A stretch of 64,000 bases of DNA, taken from NCBI RefSeq assembly GCF_011064545.1, contig NZ_JAAMFG010000026.1:248001-312000 (forward strand). Reading direction: 5' to 3'. The notes beneath the pieces are model-generated. The model saw nothing but the letters and a program-made list of their open reading frames with translations, did not search any database and had not been told where the DNA came from. Of the stretch, positions 11,748 through 23,359 are shown piece by piece. Source of the DNA: Wenzhouxiangella sp. XN24 (GTDB lineage Bacteria > Pseudomonadota > Gammaproteobacteria > Steroidobacterales > XN24). Each line of letters starts with the position of its first letter. The first letter of the stretch is position 1. The translations under genes and the position numbers were made by a program.

Positions 11748-12316
11748 TGCGCGCGCTGCTGCTGTTCCTGGCCCTGGTCTCCGCGACGCAGCTCGCCCTC
11801 GCGGAGATGGACCGGGAGGGCATCGATCCGGAGCTGCGCCGCGTGCTGCAAGAGGCCGCGGAAAGCGCGGAAAGCTTTCCGGATCGATTCGAGGCGGAAG
11901 TCTGGCTGACGGACATGTCGCGGCGACTCGCCCGGCAGGTCCCGGACGCCGAGGAGCGCATGCTGATCCTGCGCCTCGTGCATCGCTATGCGCGCATGTT
12001 CGACCTGCCGCCCGAGCTGGTCCTCGCCGTCATCGACGTGGAGAGCAATTTCGACCGCTATGCGATTTCATACGCGGGCGCCCTCGGCTTGATGCAGGTG
12101 ATGCCCTTCTGGCGCAACGAGATCGGCCGGCCGGAAGACGACCTGCACGACATCCAGACCAACCTGCTCTACGGCTGCCGGATCCTGGCCTACTACCTGG
12201 AAAAGGAAAACGGTGATCGCCGCGCGGCCCTCGCGCGCTACAACGGCAGCCGGGGACAGCGCTGGTACCCCGACCGCGTGTTCGATCGGCTCGGTTCGAA
12301 GTGGTACCAGTACTGA
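11744..12316 (+). CDS. Lytic transglycosylase domain (SLT) periplasmic protein
   Basis: A 190-residue protein with a signal peptide ([20 protein letters not shown]) followed by a helical segment and an SLT goose-lysozyme-like domain. The catalytic Glu is in [15 protein letters not shown]. The [12 protein letters not shown] and [15 protein letters not shown] motifs are the family hallmarks of peptidoglycan-cleaving lytic transglycosylases. Its start overlaps the proS stop (ATG at 11744 or 11747; the first is used here). It ends 8 bases from a convergent lipoprotein gene. Confidence 0.9.
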   Translation: MMRALLLFLALVSATQLALAEMDREGIDPELRRVLQEAAESAESFPDRFEAEVWLTDMSRRLARQVPDAEERMLILRLVHRYARMFDLPPELVLAVIDVESNFDRYAISYAGALGLMQVMPFWRNEIGRPEDDLHDIQTNLLYGCRILAYYLEKENGDRRAALARYNGSRGQRWYPDRVFDRLGSKWYQY

Positions 12317-12324
12317 GTCGCGCG

Positions 12325-12633
12325 TCAGGGCTCGAAGCGGCGGCTCGAGCGGAGCGCTTCCGCGGCGTGCTGCCGCGCTTCACGCGCGTCGGCGCGCGCA
12401 CTGGAGTAGGCCTGCCGTTGCAACTTGCGCTCCGCGCTGGTCAGGAGACGCTTGGCGTTGCGCAGCGCGGCAGGGGCGTGCTCGGCGGCGCCGGCCTCCT
12501 CGGCCGCCTGGATCGCCTGTCGCGCGTCGCTCATTTCCTGTACCGGAATACCTGCGCAGGCTGCCAGCAACAGCAGTCCCAGCGGCGCGAACAAACGCGT
12601 TACCAGGCGGGACCTCGCTCGAATAGGGGGCAC
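12325..12633 (-). CDS. Small DUF4398-like lipoprotein
   Basis: A 102-residue predicted lipoprotein. The signal ends in a lipobox (LLLLAACAG, Cys near residue 26). The mature part is an Ala/Arg-rich helical domain (SDARQAIQAAEEAGA...LRNAKRLLTSAERKLQ) of the DUF4398 type, often found next to OmpA-like proteins; none is adjacent here. It is convergent with the transglycosylase gene. Function is unknown. Confidence 0.75.
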   Translation of the reverse strand: MPPIRARSRLVTRLFAPLGLLLLAACAGIPVQEMSDARQAIQAAEEAGAAEHAPAALRNAKRLLTSAERKLQRQAYSSARADAREARQHAAEALRSSRRFEP

Positions 12634-12742
12634 TCGGAGACCACTCCTGAGACCATGGGAACCTCGTCAAACTAGCAGCCGCCACTTCACACAGTCAAGC
12701 ACCACAGTGCATCGGAACAACCCGGAAAAACGGAGTCAAATC

Positions 12743-14057
<1,315 letters not shown>

Positions 14058-14714
14058 CGGATTTCACGAAGGGAATCGTCAGGCGCTTGCCGGCCGCCAG
14101 CGCGGCGATGTCCAGGGTATCGAGCCAGCCGCACAAGGCGCGCATGTCGCGGGGCAGGCGGCGCATCAGGTAACTCGCCACGTCGGCGGGCAATTCCAGA
14201 CCGCGATGGGCCGCACGGCGCCGCAGCGCCAGGGCCCGATCCTCGTCCCCGAGACTCTCGAGGCGGAACACCCCGCCCCACGCGAGCCGGGATCGCAAGT
14301 CCTCGAGCTCGAACGGCGTCGCGGCCGGGCTGCCACGCGCCGCGACCACCACCCGTCCGCCGCGTTCCCACAGCCGATTGAACAACGCGAAAGCGGCCAG
14401 CTCCCAGTCGCGGCGCCCGGCCAGGCGGTCGATATCGTCGATACAGACCGTCGTCCGCTCTTCCCAACCTTCCAGTACCGCCGGACTCGCGGAAAGCAGC
14501 TCGGTCACGGGCAGGTAGGCCGCGGAGGAACTTGCGGCGCACGCGGCTTGCAGAAGATGGCTCTTCCCACTGCCCTCCGGGCCCCAGATCCAGGTGGCCG
14601 GACCGGCAGTGGCAGGTGCGCGCAGCAGCGCGACGACCGCCCCGTTCGGCCCCGGCTCGAAACTCTCGAAGACCGCAAAATCCCGCAGCCGGACCGCCAG
14701 CGGCAGCTGTTGCA

Positions 14715-15263
14715 TCATGCGTCCGCGGCACGCGCGCGAGCGGCCCAGCGGACGACGTAGTCGATGCCGCTGTAGGTCGTCGTGAGCAGCACGACCCAGC
14801 CCAGCGCAGCGATGAGGCCGCCCGGCGGCAGGCCGAACACGAGGAGCGACAACGTGCTGAGAATATAGAGCAGCTGCAGGAACGAGTTCAGCTTGCTGGC
14901 GATGCTCGGCTCCGCATTCAGCCGCTGCACGCGCCAGTGATAAAGCGCGGCGCCGGTCACGATGACGAGGTCCCGAATCACCACCGCGGCGAGCAGCCAG
15001 CCGGGCACGTAACCGGCCATCCACAAGGTGACGAACGCTGTCGCCAGCAACAGCTTGTCCGCCGCGGGATCCAGCAATCCGCCCAGCCGGCTCTGCCACG
15101 AAAAGCGCTTGGCCAGGAACCCGTCGAGGCCGTCAGTCACCCCGGCGATGAAAAACAGGCTCATGGCGAGCGGATAACGGCCCTCGATGATCGCCCAGCC
15201 CACCGGCACCGTCATCACGATGCGGAACACGCACAGCAGGTTGGGGATATCGCGCGCTCTCAC
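14715..15263 (-). CDS. pgsA: CDP-diacylglycerol-glycerol-3-phosphate 3-phosphatidyltransferase
   Basis: A 182-residue CDP-alcohol phosphatidyltransferase making phosphatidylglycerophosphate, the first committed step to phosphatidylglycerol and cardiolipin. The N-terminus RARDIPNLLCVFRIVMTVP and the catalytic signature DGLDGFLAKRF...LGGLLDPAADKLLL (DG-x2-A-x-R-type with terminal D-x3-D) are typical, with four or more transmembrane helices. The start is GTG 15263, overlapping the DUF2066 stop (GTGA). It could be a shorter PgsA-like enzyme of another head group, but context and N-terminus favour PgsA. Confidence 0.9.
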   Translation of the reverse strand: MRARDIPNLLCVFRIVMTVPVGWAIIEGRYPLAMSLFFIAGVTDGLDGFLAKRFSWQSRLGGLLDPAADKLLLATAFVTLWMAGYVPGWLLAAVVIRDLVIVTGAALYHWRVQRLNAEPSIASKLNSFLQLLYILSTLSLLVFGLPPGGLIAALGWVVLLTTTYSGIDYVVRWAARARAADA

Positions 15264-16279
15264 CGGGCCACGCGGTAATTGAGTTCGTATTCCGGCCCCG
15301 CCGTATCGTCCGCCCGCAACAGGCCGTCGAGACGCACGGCCTCGCCTAGCGCATCCGCGCCACCGCGCAATTCGATGCGGTAGACGATCCGGTCCTGCTC
15401 GACGCGCTCGACACCGACCCGTTCGACGGCGGTCAGGCTGCCGAGAAAGCGGCTCACCCGACCGTAGTCGGCGATCGTCTCCACCCCGGACACCGCGAGC
15501 CGGACCTCGCGTGCCGCCCCGGTTGTCACGACCGCGAACCGCGCCGCGAAGCGATCCGCGAGACGGTCGATGCTCGCGCCGACATCGCCGCTCCAGCGTG
15601 CCACGCCGTCGGCGCCATAGAACGTCCAGCGACCATAACCGAGGTCGTCCGCGGACAGGCGACCCACCAGCACGGCATCGACGCCATATCTCGCCGACGC
15701 GTCCCGGATCGAATCCTCGAAGCCGCCCCATACCTCCGCGAAGGACGCCCTGGAGCGGTCTTCCGCATCCATCAGCGGGAACACCACGGGGATCCCACGT
15801 CGCGCCGCCGCGTCCAGCACCTGCTGACGAATCGCCGACTCCGCCGGCACCTCGTCACCCGATGCGACCACGAAGCGCTCCCCGCCCCCCGCGTCCACCG
15901 CGATCCAAAGCAGGGTACCCGGCCGTTCCACGCCCCAGACCGGCAGCCCGAGGCGGGCCAGTTCCCGCTCGACCGCGACGCCGTCGAAAGCGGCCCAGAG
16001 ACGCCCGGGGCCCGGCTGCCGGAACTGCTGCACATAGGCTGCCGCATCGTCCAGCAGCGGCTCGACAGCGGGGCGATCGACGACATCCCGCCGTCCGGTG
16101 ACGCGCACCAGCACCTGCGCGAGGGCGGCGCGGAAGCCGGCTTCACGCTCGCCCTCGAAAGCGGCTTCGGCCTCGTAGAGCCCTGCCACGCTGGCGGCTC
16201 CGGCCGGATGACCGAAGCCGAGGACGAACGCCGTGGCCAGCGCCAGCCAGAGTGCTGGACGAATGCGTTGAATGAGCAC
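15260..16279 (-). CDS. DUF2066 secreted protein
   Basis: A 339-residue protein with a signal peptide (IRPALWLALATAFVLGFGHPAGA) and a DUF2066 body (LYEAEAAFEGEREAGFRAALAQVLVRVTGRRD at the mature N-terminus). The family sits beside purM, hda and pgsA in many gammaproteobacteria and has no defined function. It is the first gene of the DUF2066-pgsA-hda operon. The 84-base gap to purM is divergent and must hold promoters for both; TAAAAT at 16316-16321 is a candidate -10 for purM. Confidence 0.85.
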   Translation of the reverse strand: MLIQRIRPALWLALATAFVLGFGHPAGAASVAGLYEAEAAFEGEREAGFRAALAQVLVRVTGRRDVVDRPAVEPLLDDAAAYVQQFRQPGPGRLWAAFDGVAVERELARLGLPVWGVERPGTLLWIAVDAGGGERFVVASGDEVPAESAIRQQVLDAAARRGIPVVFPLMDAEDRSRASFAEVWGGFEDSIRDASARYGVDAVLVGRLSADDLGYGRWTFYGADGVARWSGDVGASIDRLADRFAARFAVVTTGAAREVRLAVSGVETIADYGRVSRFLGSLTAVERVGVERVEQDRIVYRIELRGGADALGEAVRLDGLLRADDTAGPEYELNYRVAR

Positions 16280-16363
16280 GTTCCGGGTTATCCTGCCTCG
16301 GATCGACGGGTCAGATAAAATACCACGCTACCGGCCTGCGGGCCTCCCAAGGATGCTTTCCCG

Positions 16364-17395
16364 ATGAAAGACGTCTCATCGCTGACGTACAAGGACGCCG
16401 GCGTGGATATCGACGCCGGCAACGCGCTCGTGGAGCGCATCAAGCCGGCCGTGATCGCCACGCACAGACCCGGGGTGCTGTCCGGCATCGGCGGCTTCGG
16501 CGGCCTGTTCGAGATTCCGTCCGGCTACCGGCGGCCCGTACTCGTGGCGGGCACGGACGGTGTCGGTACCAAGCTCAAGCTGGCGATCGAGACGGGGCGT
16601 CATGGCGGCGTCGGGATCGACCTCGTCGCGATGTGCGCCAACGACGTCATCGTGCAGGGCGCAGAACCGCTTTTCTTCCTCGACTATTACGCCACGGGCC
16701 GGCTCGATGTGGATGCGGCGGCGGCTGTCATCGAGGGCATCGCGACCGGATGCAAGCTGGCGGGCGCCGCCCTGCTGGGCGGCGAGACCGCGGAGCTGCC
16801 GGGGTTCTATGCCGGCGAGGACTATGACCTGGCGGGTTTTTGCGTCGGCATCGTGGAACATGAGCGGATCATCGACGGCAGCCGCGTCGCCGCGGGCGAC
16901 GCGGTGATCGGCATCGCCTCCTCCGGGCTGCACTCGAACGGCTACTCGCTGGCCCGCAAGGTCCTGGAAGTCAGCGGCGCCGCCCAAGACATGCTGCTGG
17001 ACGGCGAAGCGCTGATCGAGCGGCTGCTGGCGCCCACGCGAATTTATGTCAAACCGCTGCTGGCCCTGATGGCAGAGTTCGAAGTTTGCGCGATGGCACA
17101 CATAACGGGTGGCGGCCTGCCGGAAAACCTGCCACGCGCCCTGCCCGAGGGACTCATGGCGACCATCGATACACGCAGCTGGCGGCGTCCGGAATTGTTC
17201 GACTGGCTGCAGTCGGCCGGCGGCATCGCGGATGCGGAGTTGTACAGGACGTTCAACTGCGGCATGGGCATGGCGCTGGTGGTGCGTCCCGAGGTGGCGA
17301 ACGAGGCCGTGGCCCTGCTCGAGGCGCAGGGTGAGCGCGCCTGGATCGCCGGGCGCATCGACGCGGGAGAACGCCGGGTGGTGCTCGCCGGATGA
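16364..17395 (+). CDS. purM: Phosphoribosylformylglycinamidine cyclo-ligase (AIR synthetase)
   Basis: PurM catalyses the ATP-dependent closure of FGAM to AIR in purine synthesis. The 343-residue protein begins [16 protein letters not shown], the standard N-terminus. It carries the ATP-binding [12 protein letters not shown] loop, the [14 protein letters not shown] motif and [12 protein letters not shown]. It overlaps purN by 4 bases (ATGA), the usual purMN operon. Confidence 0.97.
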   Translation: MKDVSSLTYKDAGVDIDAGNALVERIKPAVIATHRPGVLSGIGGFGGLFEIPSGYRRPVLVAGTDGVGTKLKLAIETGRHGGVGIDLVAMCANDVIVQGAEPLFFLDYYATGRLDVDAAAAVIEGIATGCKLAGAALLGGETAELPGFYAGEDYDLAGFCVGIVEHERIIDGSRVAAGDAVIGIASSGLHSNGYSLARKVLEVSGAAQDMLLDGEALIERLLAPTRIYVKPLLALMAEFEVCAMAHITGGGLPENLPRALPEGLMATIDTRSWRRPELFDWLQSAGGIADAELYRTFNCGMGMALVVRPEVANEAVALLEAQGERAWIAGRIDAGERRVVLAG

Positions 17396-18036
17396 ACCGT
17401 GCGCCGCTCGGCATCGCAGTGCTCGTTTCCGGTCATGGCAGCAATCTCCAGGCGCTGCTCGACGCCGCGGCGGCGGGCCGGCTCAACGCCGAATTCCGCC
17501 TCGTGGCCAGCGACAGGCCGGACGCGCGGGGCCTGGCGCGCGCCCGCGATGCAGGCATTCGGGCGGTCGCCATCCCGCCCTCCGACTATCCCGACCGCGC
17601 CGCCTGGAACGCCGCGCTGGAGGCATTGTTGCGCGAATCCGGCGCGGACCTGGTCGTGCTGGCGGGCTTCATGCGCGTGCTCGGAGCGTCCCTCGTCGCG
17701 GCCTGGGCCGGCCGGATGCTGAACGTCCACCCCTCCCTGTTGCCCCTCTATCGTGGCCTGCATACCCATCGGCGCGCCCTGAAGGACCGCCAACCCGTGC
17801 ACGGCACGAGCATTCATTTCGTCACGGAGGAACTGGATGGCGGCCCGGTGATTCTCCAGGCGCAGGTCGCGGTCCGGCCCGACGACACCGAGGAAAGCCT
17901 GGCGCAACGCGTCCAGGCGCGCGAGCACGAGATCTACCCGCAGGTCGTCGAATGGATGGCCAGCGGCCGCCTGGAATGGCGTGACGGCGGACCGTGGCTG
18001 GACGGCCGGCCGCTGGATGCGCCGCGACGCGTCTAG
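17392..18036 (+). CDS. purN: Phosphoribosylglycinamide formyltransferase
   Basis: PurN transfers a formyl group from 10-formyl-THF to GAR. The N-terminal [16 protein letters not shown] phosphate loop, the catalytic [20 protein letters not shown] segment (Asn, His) and the Asp in [14 protein letters not shown] are all present. At 214 residues it is normal length. It is coupled to purM. Its last 4 bases overlap the 3' end of dcd on the opposite strand. Confidence 0.96.
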   Translation: MNRAPLGIAVLVSGHGSNLQALLDAAAAGRLNAEFRLVASDRPDARGLARARDAGIRAVAIPPSDYPDRAAWNAALEALLRESGADLVVLAGFMRVLGASLVAAWAGRMLNVHPSLLPLYRGLHTHRRALKDRQPVHGTSIHFVTEELDGGPVILQAQVAVRPDDTEESLAQRVQAREHEIYPQVVEWMASGRLEWRDGGPWLDGRPLDAPRRV

Positions 18037-18599
18037 GCTTTCGGCAGCGTCACGCCGCGCTGGCCCTGGTACTTCCCGCCACGGTCGGCGTACGACACCT
18101 CGCACTCCTCGTCCGACTCCAGGAACAGCATCTGCGCCACGCCCTCGTTGGCGTAGATCTTCGCGGGCAACGGCGTCGTGTTGGAGAACTCGAGGGTCAC
18201 GTGGCCTTCCCACTCGGGCTCGAGCGGCGTGACGTTCACGATGATGCCGCAGCGAGCGTAGGTGCTCTTGCCGAGGCAGATCGTGAGGACCTTGCGCGGG
18301 ATGCGGAAGTACTCGACGGTGTGGGCGAGCGCAAAAGAATTCGGCGGGATGATGCACACGTCACCGCGGACATCGACGAAACTCGAGGCATCGAACGCTT
18401 TCGGGTCCACCACCGCGGAGTTGATATTGGTGAAAATCTTGAAATCCGGGGCGCAACGTACGTCGTAACCGTAGCTCGAGGTGCCGTAGCTGACGATCTT
18501 GCGCCCGTCCACGGCCCGCACCTGGCCGGGCTCGAAAGGCTCGATCATGCCGGCGGATGCCGCCATCTCGCGGATCCACCTGTCCGACTTGATGCTCAA
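18033..18599 (-). CDS. dcd: dCTP deaminase
   Basis: A 188-residue trimeric enzyme converting dCTP to dUTP on the route to dTMP. It begins [12 protein letters not shown], matching the Pseudomonas-type Dcd. The nucleotide-binding segments [32 protein letters not shown] and [10 protein letters not shown] are conserved. The start codon is TTG at 18599, immediately after the apbC stop, so expression probably depends on apbC translation. No ATG fits the conserved N-terminus. Confidence 0.96.
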   Translation of the reverse strand: MSIKSDRWIREMAASAGMIEPFEPGQVRAVDGRKIVSYGTSSYGYDVRCAPDFKIFTNINSAVVDPKAFDASSFVDVRGDVCIIPPNSFALAHTVEYFRIPRKVLTICLGKSTYARCGIIVNVTPLEPEWEGHVTLEFSNTTPLPAKIYANEGVAQMLFLESDEECEVSYADRGGKYQGQRGVTLPKA

Positions 18600-19694
18600 T
18601 CAATCGTCCTCGAAGCTGATGGTCGGGAACTTCGCGCCGGGCATGTTGCCGCCGGCGGCGAGCCGGGCGCACATGCGACGCGCGATGTCGAGATAGGCGC
18701 GTGCGGCGGGACCGTCGGGGTCCGCCACGACCGAGGGCTGCCCGGCATCGGCCTCCTCGCGAATGTTGATGTCCAGGGGCAGGTTGCCGAGCAGCGGCAC
18801 GCCGTACTGCTCCGCCATGCGCTCCCCGCCCCCGGAGCCGAAAATCGGCTCCTGGTGGCCGCAGTTGGAGCAGATATGCAGGCTCATGTTCTCCACGATG
18901 CCCAGCACGGGGACCTTTACCTTCTCGAACATCCGCAGGCCCTTGCGCGCATCGAGCAGGGCGATGTCCTGGGGGGTCGTGACGATCACGGCACCGCTGA
19001 CCGGAACGCGCTGGGAGAGCGTCAGCTGGATATCGCCCGTACCCGGCGGCATGTCGACGATCAGGTAATCGATATCGCCCCAGTTCGTCTCGCCGAGCAG
19101 CTGCTGGAGCGCCTGGGTCACCATCGGGCCGCGCCAGATCATCGGCTGGTCTTCGTCGATCAAAAAGCCGATCGACATGCAGTAGATTCCGAAGGCCTCC
19201 AGCGGATGGATCCGCTTGCCGTCGGTGCTGGTCGGCTTGCGACCGGACAGGCCGAGCATGCGCGGCTGGCTCGGGCCGTAGATGTCGGCGTCGAGAATAC
19301 CGACCTTCGCGCCTTCGGCCGCGAGGGCGAGCGCAAGGTTCACTGCGGTCGTGGACTTGCCGACGCCGCCCTTGCCGGAGGACACCGCGATGATGTTGCG
19401 GATCCCCGCCAGCGGCTGCAATCCGGGCTGCACGGAGCGGGTTTCCACGTCCCACTGGACCTCGACCCGCACGCTGTCGACGCCTGCGAGGTCGGCGAAC
19501 AGCTTGCCGAACTCGGCCTGCAGTTCCTTTTCATAGCGGTCGGCAGGAAAGCCGAACCGCAACACGACGCCGAGCACGCCGTTCTCGAGGGTGATGTCCG
19601 CCACCGCCCCGGCCGAAACCAGGTCTTGCTCGATGATAGGGTCGATTCGTTGCGCCAACAGCGCGCGCGCGCCGTCGATAGTTGCCTGGGTCAT
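18600..19694 (-). CDS. apbC: Mrp/ApbC-type iron-sulfur cluster carrier ATPase
   Basis: A 364-residue P-loop NTPase that binds and delivers Fe-S clusters. An N-terminal DUF59/MIP18-like domain (about residues 8-90) precedes the deviant Walker A AVSSGKGGVGKSTTAVNLAL. The ILDADIYGPSQPRMLG, VDMPPGTGDIQLTLSQ and C-terminal cluster-binding CSNCGHQ (Cys-x2-Cys) motifs are present. The start is ATG 19694, which fits family length. It is adjacent to dcd in an apbC-dcd unit; apbC-metG proximity is also frequent, but here the pilT-like cluster intervenes. Confidence 0.95.
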   Translation of the reverse strand: MTQATIDGARALLAQRIDPIIEQDLVSAGAVADITLENGVLGVVLRFGFPADRYEKELQAEFGKLFADLAGVDSVRVEVQWDVETRSVQPGLQPLAGIRNIIAVSSGKGGVGKSTTAVNLALALAAEGAKVGILDADIYGPSQPRMLGLSGRKPTSTDGKRIHPLEAFGIYCMSIGFLIDEDQPMIWRGPMVTQALQQLLGETNWGDIDYLIVDMPPGTGDIQLTLSQRVPVSGAVIVTTPQDIALLDARKGLRMFEKVKVPVLGIVENMSLHICSNCGHQEPIFGSGGGERMAEQYGVPLLGNLPLDINIREEADAGQPSVVADPDGPAARAYLDIARRMCARLAAGGNMPGAKFPTISFEDD

Positions 19695-19864
19695 ACCACT
19701 CCCCGGGGGTTGGTTTCGTCGCGTCGGAAGCCGCGTATTGTAGCCCATGCGCGCCCCCGGGGCATGCGCCCTTGGACGGAAAACCGCTCTGCGTGTAACG
19801 TAGGCGGGATGCGAAAATGCCGTCATGCCATCGTCGTCTCGCCCGGCCGGCCGGGGTGCGCGCC

Positions 19865-22264
19865 ATGAGCCTGTTTGGCGGCTTCGTCGCCGATCGCCTG
19901 GTGGGCTCGATCCGGAGCCCGGCGGACCTGGAGTCCCCGGCGGGCAAGAAGGCGGTGGCGAAATTGCGCAAGGTGGGCGGCCCGGCGGTCGTCCGCGTCG
20001 TCGCGGAACTCGAGAGCGCGGACAAGGAGCGCGCTGCGGCATTGTCACGCGTACTCGGCATCCTGATCTCCGTGCGCACGCTGCCCGATGCCGCAGAAGC
20101 GCTGCGCCACTCCAATGCACGCGGCGTGCAGGGACTTGTCTGGGCGCTGTCCCACAGCCGCGATTACAACCCCAACAAGCTGCTCGACTATCTCGCGGAC
20201 GACAACATGCCGCGCGCCGCCATCCTGGAGATCCTGGAGGCGCAGAAGGAGCGTCTCGAGTTCCGCCCCGTGCTGACGCGCGCCTACCAGGCGGAAAGCA
20301 TCGAGAAGGCCGCCCTGTTCCGCCTGATCGGGGAAATGGCCGACGAGTCCATGCTGCCCGAACTGATCGGGCGATTGTCCGGCAAGGACGTCGCGGCCAA
20401 GGTGCACATCATCGAGATCCTGTCGCGTTTCGATCGCCCGGAGGTCCGCCAGGCCCTCGGCGAGGAACTGTCCAGCGAACACAAGCTGGTGAGGCAGACG
20501 GCGCTCGGTGCCATCGGCCGGATGGGCGGGGACGTGGACATCGGCCGGCTCTGCGCGCTGCTGATGGATCCGGACCTGAACGTGCAGAATCGCGCGGTCG
20601 ACGTGATCATCAAGCAGCGCCACCCGGACACGTTGAAACACCTGGTCGAGGTCCTCAAGAGCGAGTCCGACTTCGCCCGGCGGGCCGCGGTCGAGGTGCT
20701 CAACGAGATCGGCGACCAGGAATCGATCAAGGACCTGCTCGGCGCACTGGGCGACGACGACTGGTGGGTCCGGGCCCGCGCCACGGATGCGCTGGCCCGC
20801 ATCGGGGGGCCGCGCGTGATCGACGCCGTGCTCGGCCTGATCAGCGATCCCGACGAGTCCGTCCGACGCGCGGCCGTCGAGATCCTCAACACCACCAAGG
20901 ACGAGCGTGCGGTCCAGCACCTCATCAAGGCGACGCGGGATTCCGACTGGTGGGTCCGGGACCGCTCGGCCGACGCGCTCGGCGAGATCGGCGACCCCCG
21001 GGCGGTGCCGGCGCTGGTAAAGATGCTCTCGACCGAACCCCGCTCGGTGCCGGCCGCCGTCCGCGCCATCGCCAAGCTCGCCGGCAAGGACGCCCTGCCG
21101 CACCTGCTGCCCCTGATGGATCACAAGGAGGCGCAGGTCCGGGTCGAGGTCATGGCGGCGCTGGCGGAGATCGCCGATCCCGCCGACGCGGACTCCATCA
21201 TCCAGCGACTCGCGAAGGAAGGCGCCTCCTCCGAGCACACCGTCAGCGAAGCCGCGGCTTCGGCCATCCAGCGGCTCAGCGAGCGCATGGGCTCCGGAAC
21301 CCTCAGCGGTACGCTGGGCACGACGACGGGCGGGGCCTCCGCGGCGGACGCGTCCCTCGCCGATGCCCGTGAGCTTCGTGAGCTCATCAAGACCAGCGCG
21401 CAACAGACGGCCTCGCTCGACATCACCAAGCTGGAGCCCGGCGACGTCATCGAGGGGCGATACAAGTACATCCGGAAAATCGGCAAGGGCGCCTTCGGCA
21501 CCGTGCTGCTCGTCGAGGACATGGTCGTCGACGAGCGGCTGGTCCTGAAGTTCCTCAATCCCGGCGTCGCGGCCGACGAGGAGATGATGAAGCGCTTCGT
21601 CCACGAGCTGCGCTACTCCCGGAAGATCACCCATCCCAACGTCATCCGCATCTACGATTTCATCGCGCTCGGCGGCCTGTACGCGATCTCCATGGAGTAC
21701 TTCGCCTCGCACCCGCTGACGGACGAGTTGAAAGACGAGAAGCCCCTGCCCCTCAGGCGTTCCCTGCAGTACAGCATGGACATCGCGACGGGCATGCAGG
21801 TGGCCCACCAGGCGGGCGTCATCCACCGCGATCTCAAGCCCGCCAACGTGCTGATCGACGACAACAGCCTGGTGAAGGTCGTGGATTTCGGCGTGGCCGC
21901 GGCGCGCGCCAGCGGCGATACGCAGCTCACCCGCACCGGCTATGTGATAGGCTCGCCGAAGTACATGGCGCCCGAGCAGATTCTCGGCAAGAAAGTGGAT
22001 GAAAAGGCGGATGTCTACAGTCTCGGCGTCATGCTCTACGAAATGCTGACCGGCTTTGCGCCCTACACGCGCGGTGACCATATGTCGGTGATGTACCAAC
22101 ACGTCCAGGGCAAGGCCAAGCGGGCACGGGATCTCAACCCCAACGTGCCGCAGGAGCTGTCCGACCTCGTGGCGCGCTGCATGGCCGTCGACAAGAGCAA
22201 GCGCTATCCGTCGATGGACGAACTCCGCGCCGCGCTCTTGCCTTTCGTCGGCAGGGAGAACTGA
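19865..22264 (+). CDS. HEAT-repeat protein fused to a serine/threonine protein kinase
   Basis: A 799-residue protein. Residues about 90-500 are a solenoid of HEAT/PBS-lyase-like repeats; two copies contain DWWVR (DDDWWVRARATDALARIG and DSDWWVRDRSADALGEIG). A Ser/Thr-rich linker follows (GSGTLSGTLGTTTGGASAAD). Residues about 525-795 are a Hanks-type kinase with the glycine loop GKGAFGTVLL, Lys in RLVLKFL, catalytic VIHRDLKPANVL, DFG in VVDFGVAAA and SPKYMAPEQ. It looks catalytically complete, with no TM segment. It is followed by two PilT-family ATPases, so phosphorylation control of pilus retraction is an inference. ATG 19865 is preferred over 19817 because the extra residues look non-coding. 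Confidence 0.88.
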   Translation: MSLFGGFVADRLVGSIRSPADLESPAGKKAVAKLRKVGGPAVVRVVAELESADKERAAALSRVLGILISVRTLPDAAEALRHSNARGVQGLVWALSHSRDYNPNKLLDYLADDNMPRAAILEILEAQKERLEFRPVLTRAYQAESIEKAALFRLIGEMADESMLPELIGRLSGKDVAAKVHIIEILSRFDRPEVRQALGEELSSEHKLVRQTALGAIGRMGGDVDIGRLCALLMDPDLNVQNRAVDVIIKQRHPDTLKHLVEVLKSESDFARRAAVEVLNEIGDQESIKDLLGALGDDDWWVRARATDALARIGGPRVIDAVLGLISDPDESVRRAAVEILNTTKDERAVQHLIKATRDSDWWVRDRSADALGEIGDPRAVPALVKMLSTEPRSVPAAVRAIAKLAGKDALPHLLPLMDHKEAQVRVEVMAALAEIADPADADSIIQRLAKEGASSEHTVSEAAASAIQRLSERMGSGTLSGTLGTTTGGASAADASLADARELRELIKTSAQQTASLDITKLEPGDVIEGRYKYIRKIGKGAFGTVLLVEDMVVDERLVLKFLNPGVAADEEMMKRFVHELRYSRKITHPNVIRIYDFIALGGLYAISMEYFASHPLTDELKDEKPLPLRRSLQYSMDIATGMQVAHQAGVIHRDLKPANVLIDDNSLVKVVDFGVAAARASGDTQLTRTGYVIGSPKYMAPEQILGKKVDEKADVYSLGVMLYEMLTGFAPYTRGDHMSVMYQHVQGKAKRARDLNPNVPQELSDLVARCMAVDKSKRYPSMDELRAALLPFVGREN

Positions 22265-22267
22265 CCC

Positions 22268-23359
22268 CTGGCGAGGATAGACGCTTTCCTGCAGCTCGCC
22301 ATGGCCCAGGGCTGCTCCGACATCCACCTCGCGGTCGGGGTGCCCCCGATGCTGCGCCTGCGTGGCGACCTGCTGCCGATCAAGTTCCGCGACCTGTCGC
22401 CGGCGGAACTCGAGGGTTACGTCAACGAGATCCTGACGCCCGGCCAGAAACAGGTGTTCCGCGAAGGCCACGATCTCGATTTTTCCTATGTCAGCGGCGA
22501 CGGCGGCCGGTTCCGCGTCAACATCTTCCGCAAGGACACCGGACCCGGTGCGGTGTTTCGCTTCATCCCGGCCGAGGTGCCCACCCTCGAGTCGCTGGGG
22601 CTGCCGCCGATCGTCCGGCAGCTCTGCGACTATCACCAGGGCATGGTCCTCGTCACGGGCGCCACGGGGACGGGCAAGTCCACGACCCTCGCGGCGATGA
22701 TCGATTTCCTCAACTCGACGCGCAAGATGAACATCATCAGCCTGGAGGACCCGATCGAATTCGTCCACCAGTGCAAGAACTCGCAGATCGTGCAGCGCGA
22801 ACTCGGCACGCACCTGAAGAGCTTTTCAGCCGGCGTCCGCGCCGCCTTGCGCGAGGATCCGGACGTCATCCTGGTCGGCGAGATGCGCGACGCCGACACC
22901 ATCAGCATGGCGATGACGGCTGCGGAAACCGGGCACCTGGTGCTCGGCACGCTGCACACCACGGGCGCCGTGAAAACCATCGACCGGATCATCGATGCGC
23001 TGCCTGCCCAGCAGCGCGAACAGACCAAGAGCTTCCTCTCGCAGAGCCTCGTCGCGGTGGTGACGCAGGTGCTGGTGAAGACGGCCGACGGCCAGGGGCG
23101 CAAGGCCGTGCACGAGATCCTCGTGCAGAACAAGGCCATCGCGCGCCTCATCATGAGCGACCAGACCCACCTCATTCCGTCCCAGCTGCAGACCGGCAAG
23201 GAGGCCGGCATGCAGCTGATGGACCAGGCGCTGCTCGAGGCTATCCAGCGCCGCGAGATCGATCCCGACGACGCGTACCGCTTCACGACCGACAAGAAGC
23301 AGTTCGCGCGCTTCGTCACCGATACCGGCATGCTGCCGAAACTGGACCTGGCGGAATGA
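22268..23359 (+). CDS. PilT-family type IV pilus retraction ATPase (first copy, probable CTG start)
   Basis: A hexameric secretion-type ATPase of the PilT family, powering pilus disassembly at the inner membrane. Visible are Walker [20 protein letters not shown], the Asp box, Walker B DPDVILVGEMRDADT and the His box TGHLVLGTLHTTGAVKTIDR. The start is unusual. CTG at 22268 lies 9 bases after AGGGAG and gives (M)ARIDAFLQLAMAQGCSDIHL, which restores the helical N-terminus. ATG 22301 has no ribosome site and truncates it. The C-terminus differs from canonical PilT (LIMSDQTHLIPSQLQTGKEAG). Assignment to PilT versus PilU is open. Confidence 0.88.
   Translation: MARIDAFLQLAMAQGCSDIHLAVGVPPMLRLRGDLLPIKFRDLSPAELEGYVNEILTPGQKQVFREGHDLDFSYVSGDGGRFRVNIFRKDTGPGAVFRFIPAEVPTLESLGLPPIVRQLCDYHQGMVLVTGATGTGKSTTLAAMIDFLNSTRKMNIISLEDPIEFVHQCKNSQIVQRELGTHLKSFSAGVRAALREDPDVILVGEMRDADTISMAMTAAETGHLVLGTLHTTGAVKTIDRIIDALPAQQREQTKSFLSQSLVAVVTQVLVKTADGQGRKAVHEILVQNKAIARLIMSDQTHLIPSQLQTGKEAGMQLMDQALLEAIQRREIDPDDAYRFTTDKKQFARFVTDTGMLPKLDLAE

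Noticed and set aside
20045-22813. Very long open frame (922 codons) antisense to the HEAT-kinase and pilT genes
   Set aside because: It mirrors the third-position bias of the GC-rich genes on the plus strand; it has no recognisable domain, and the plus-strand frames are clearly real.
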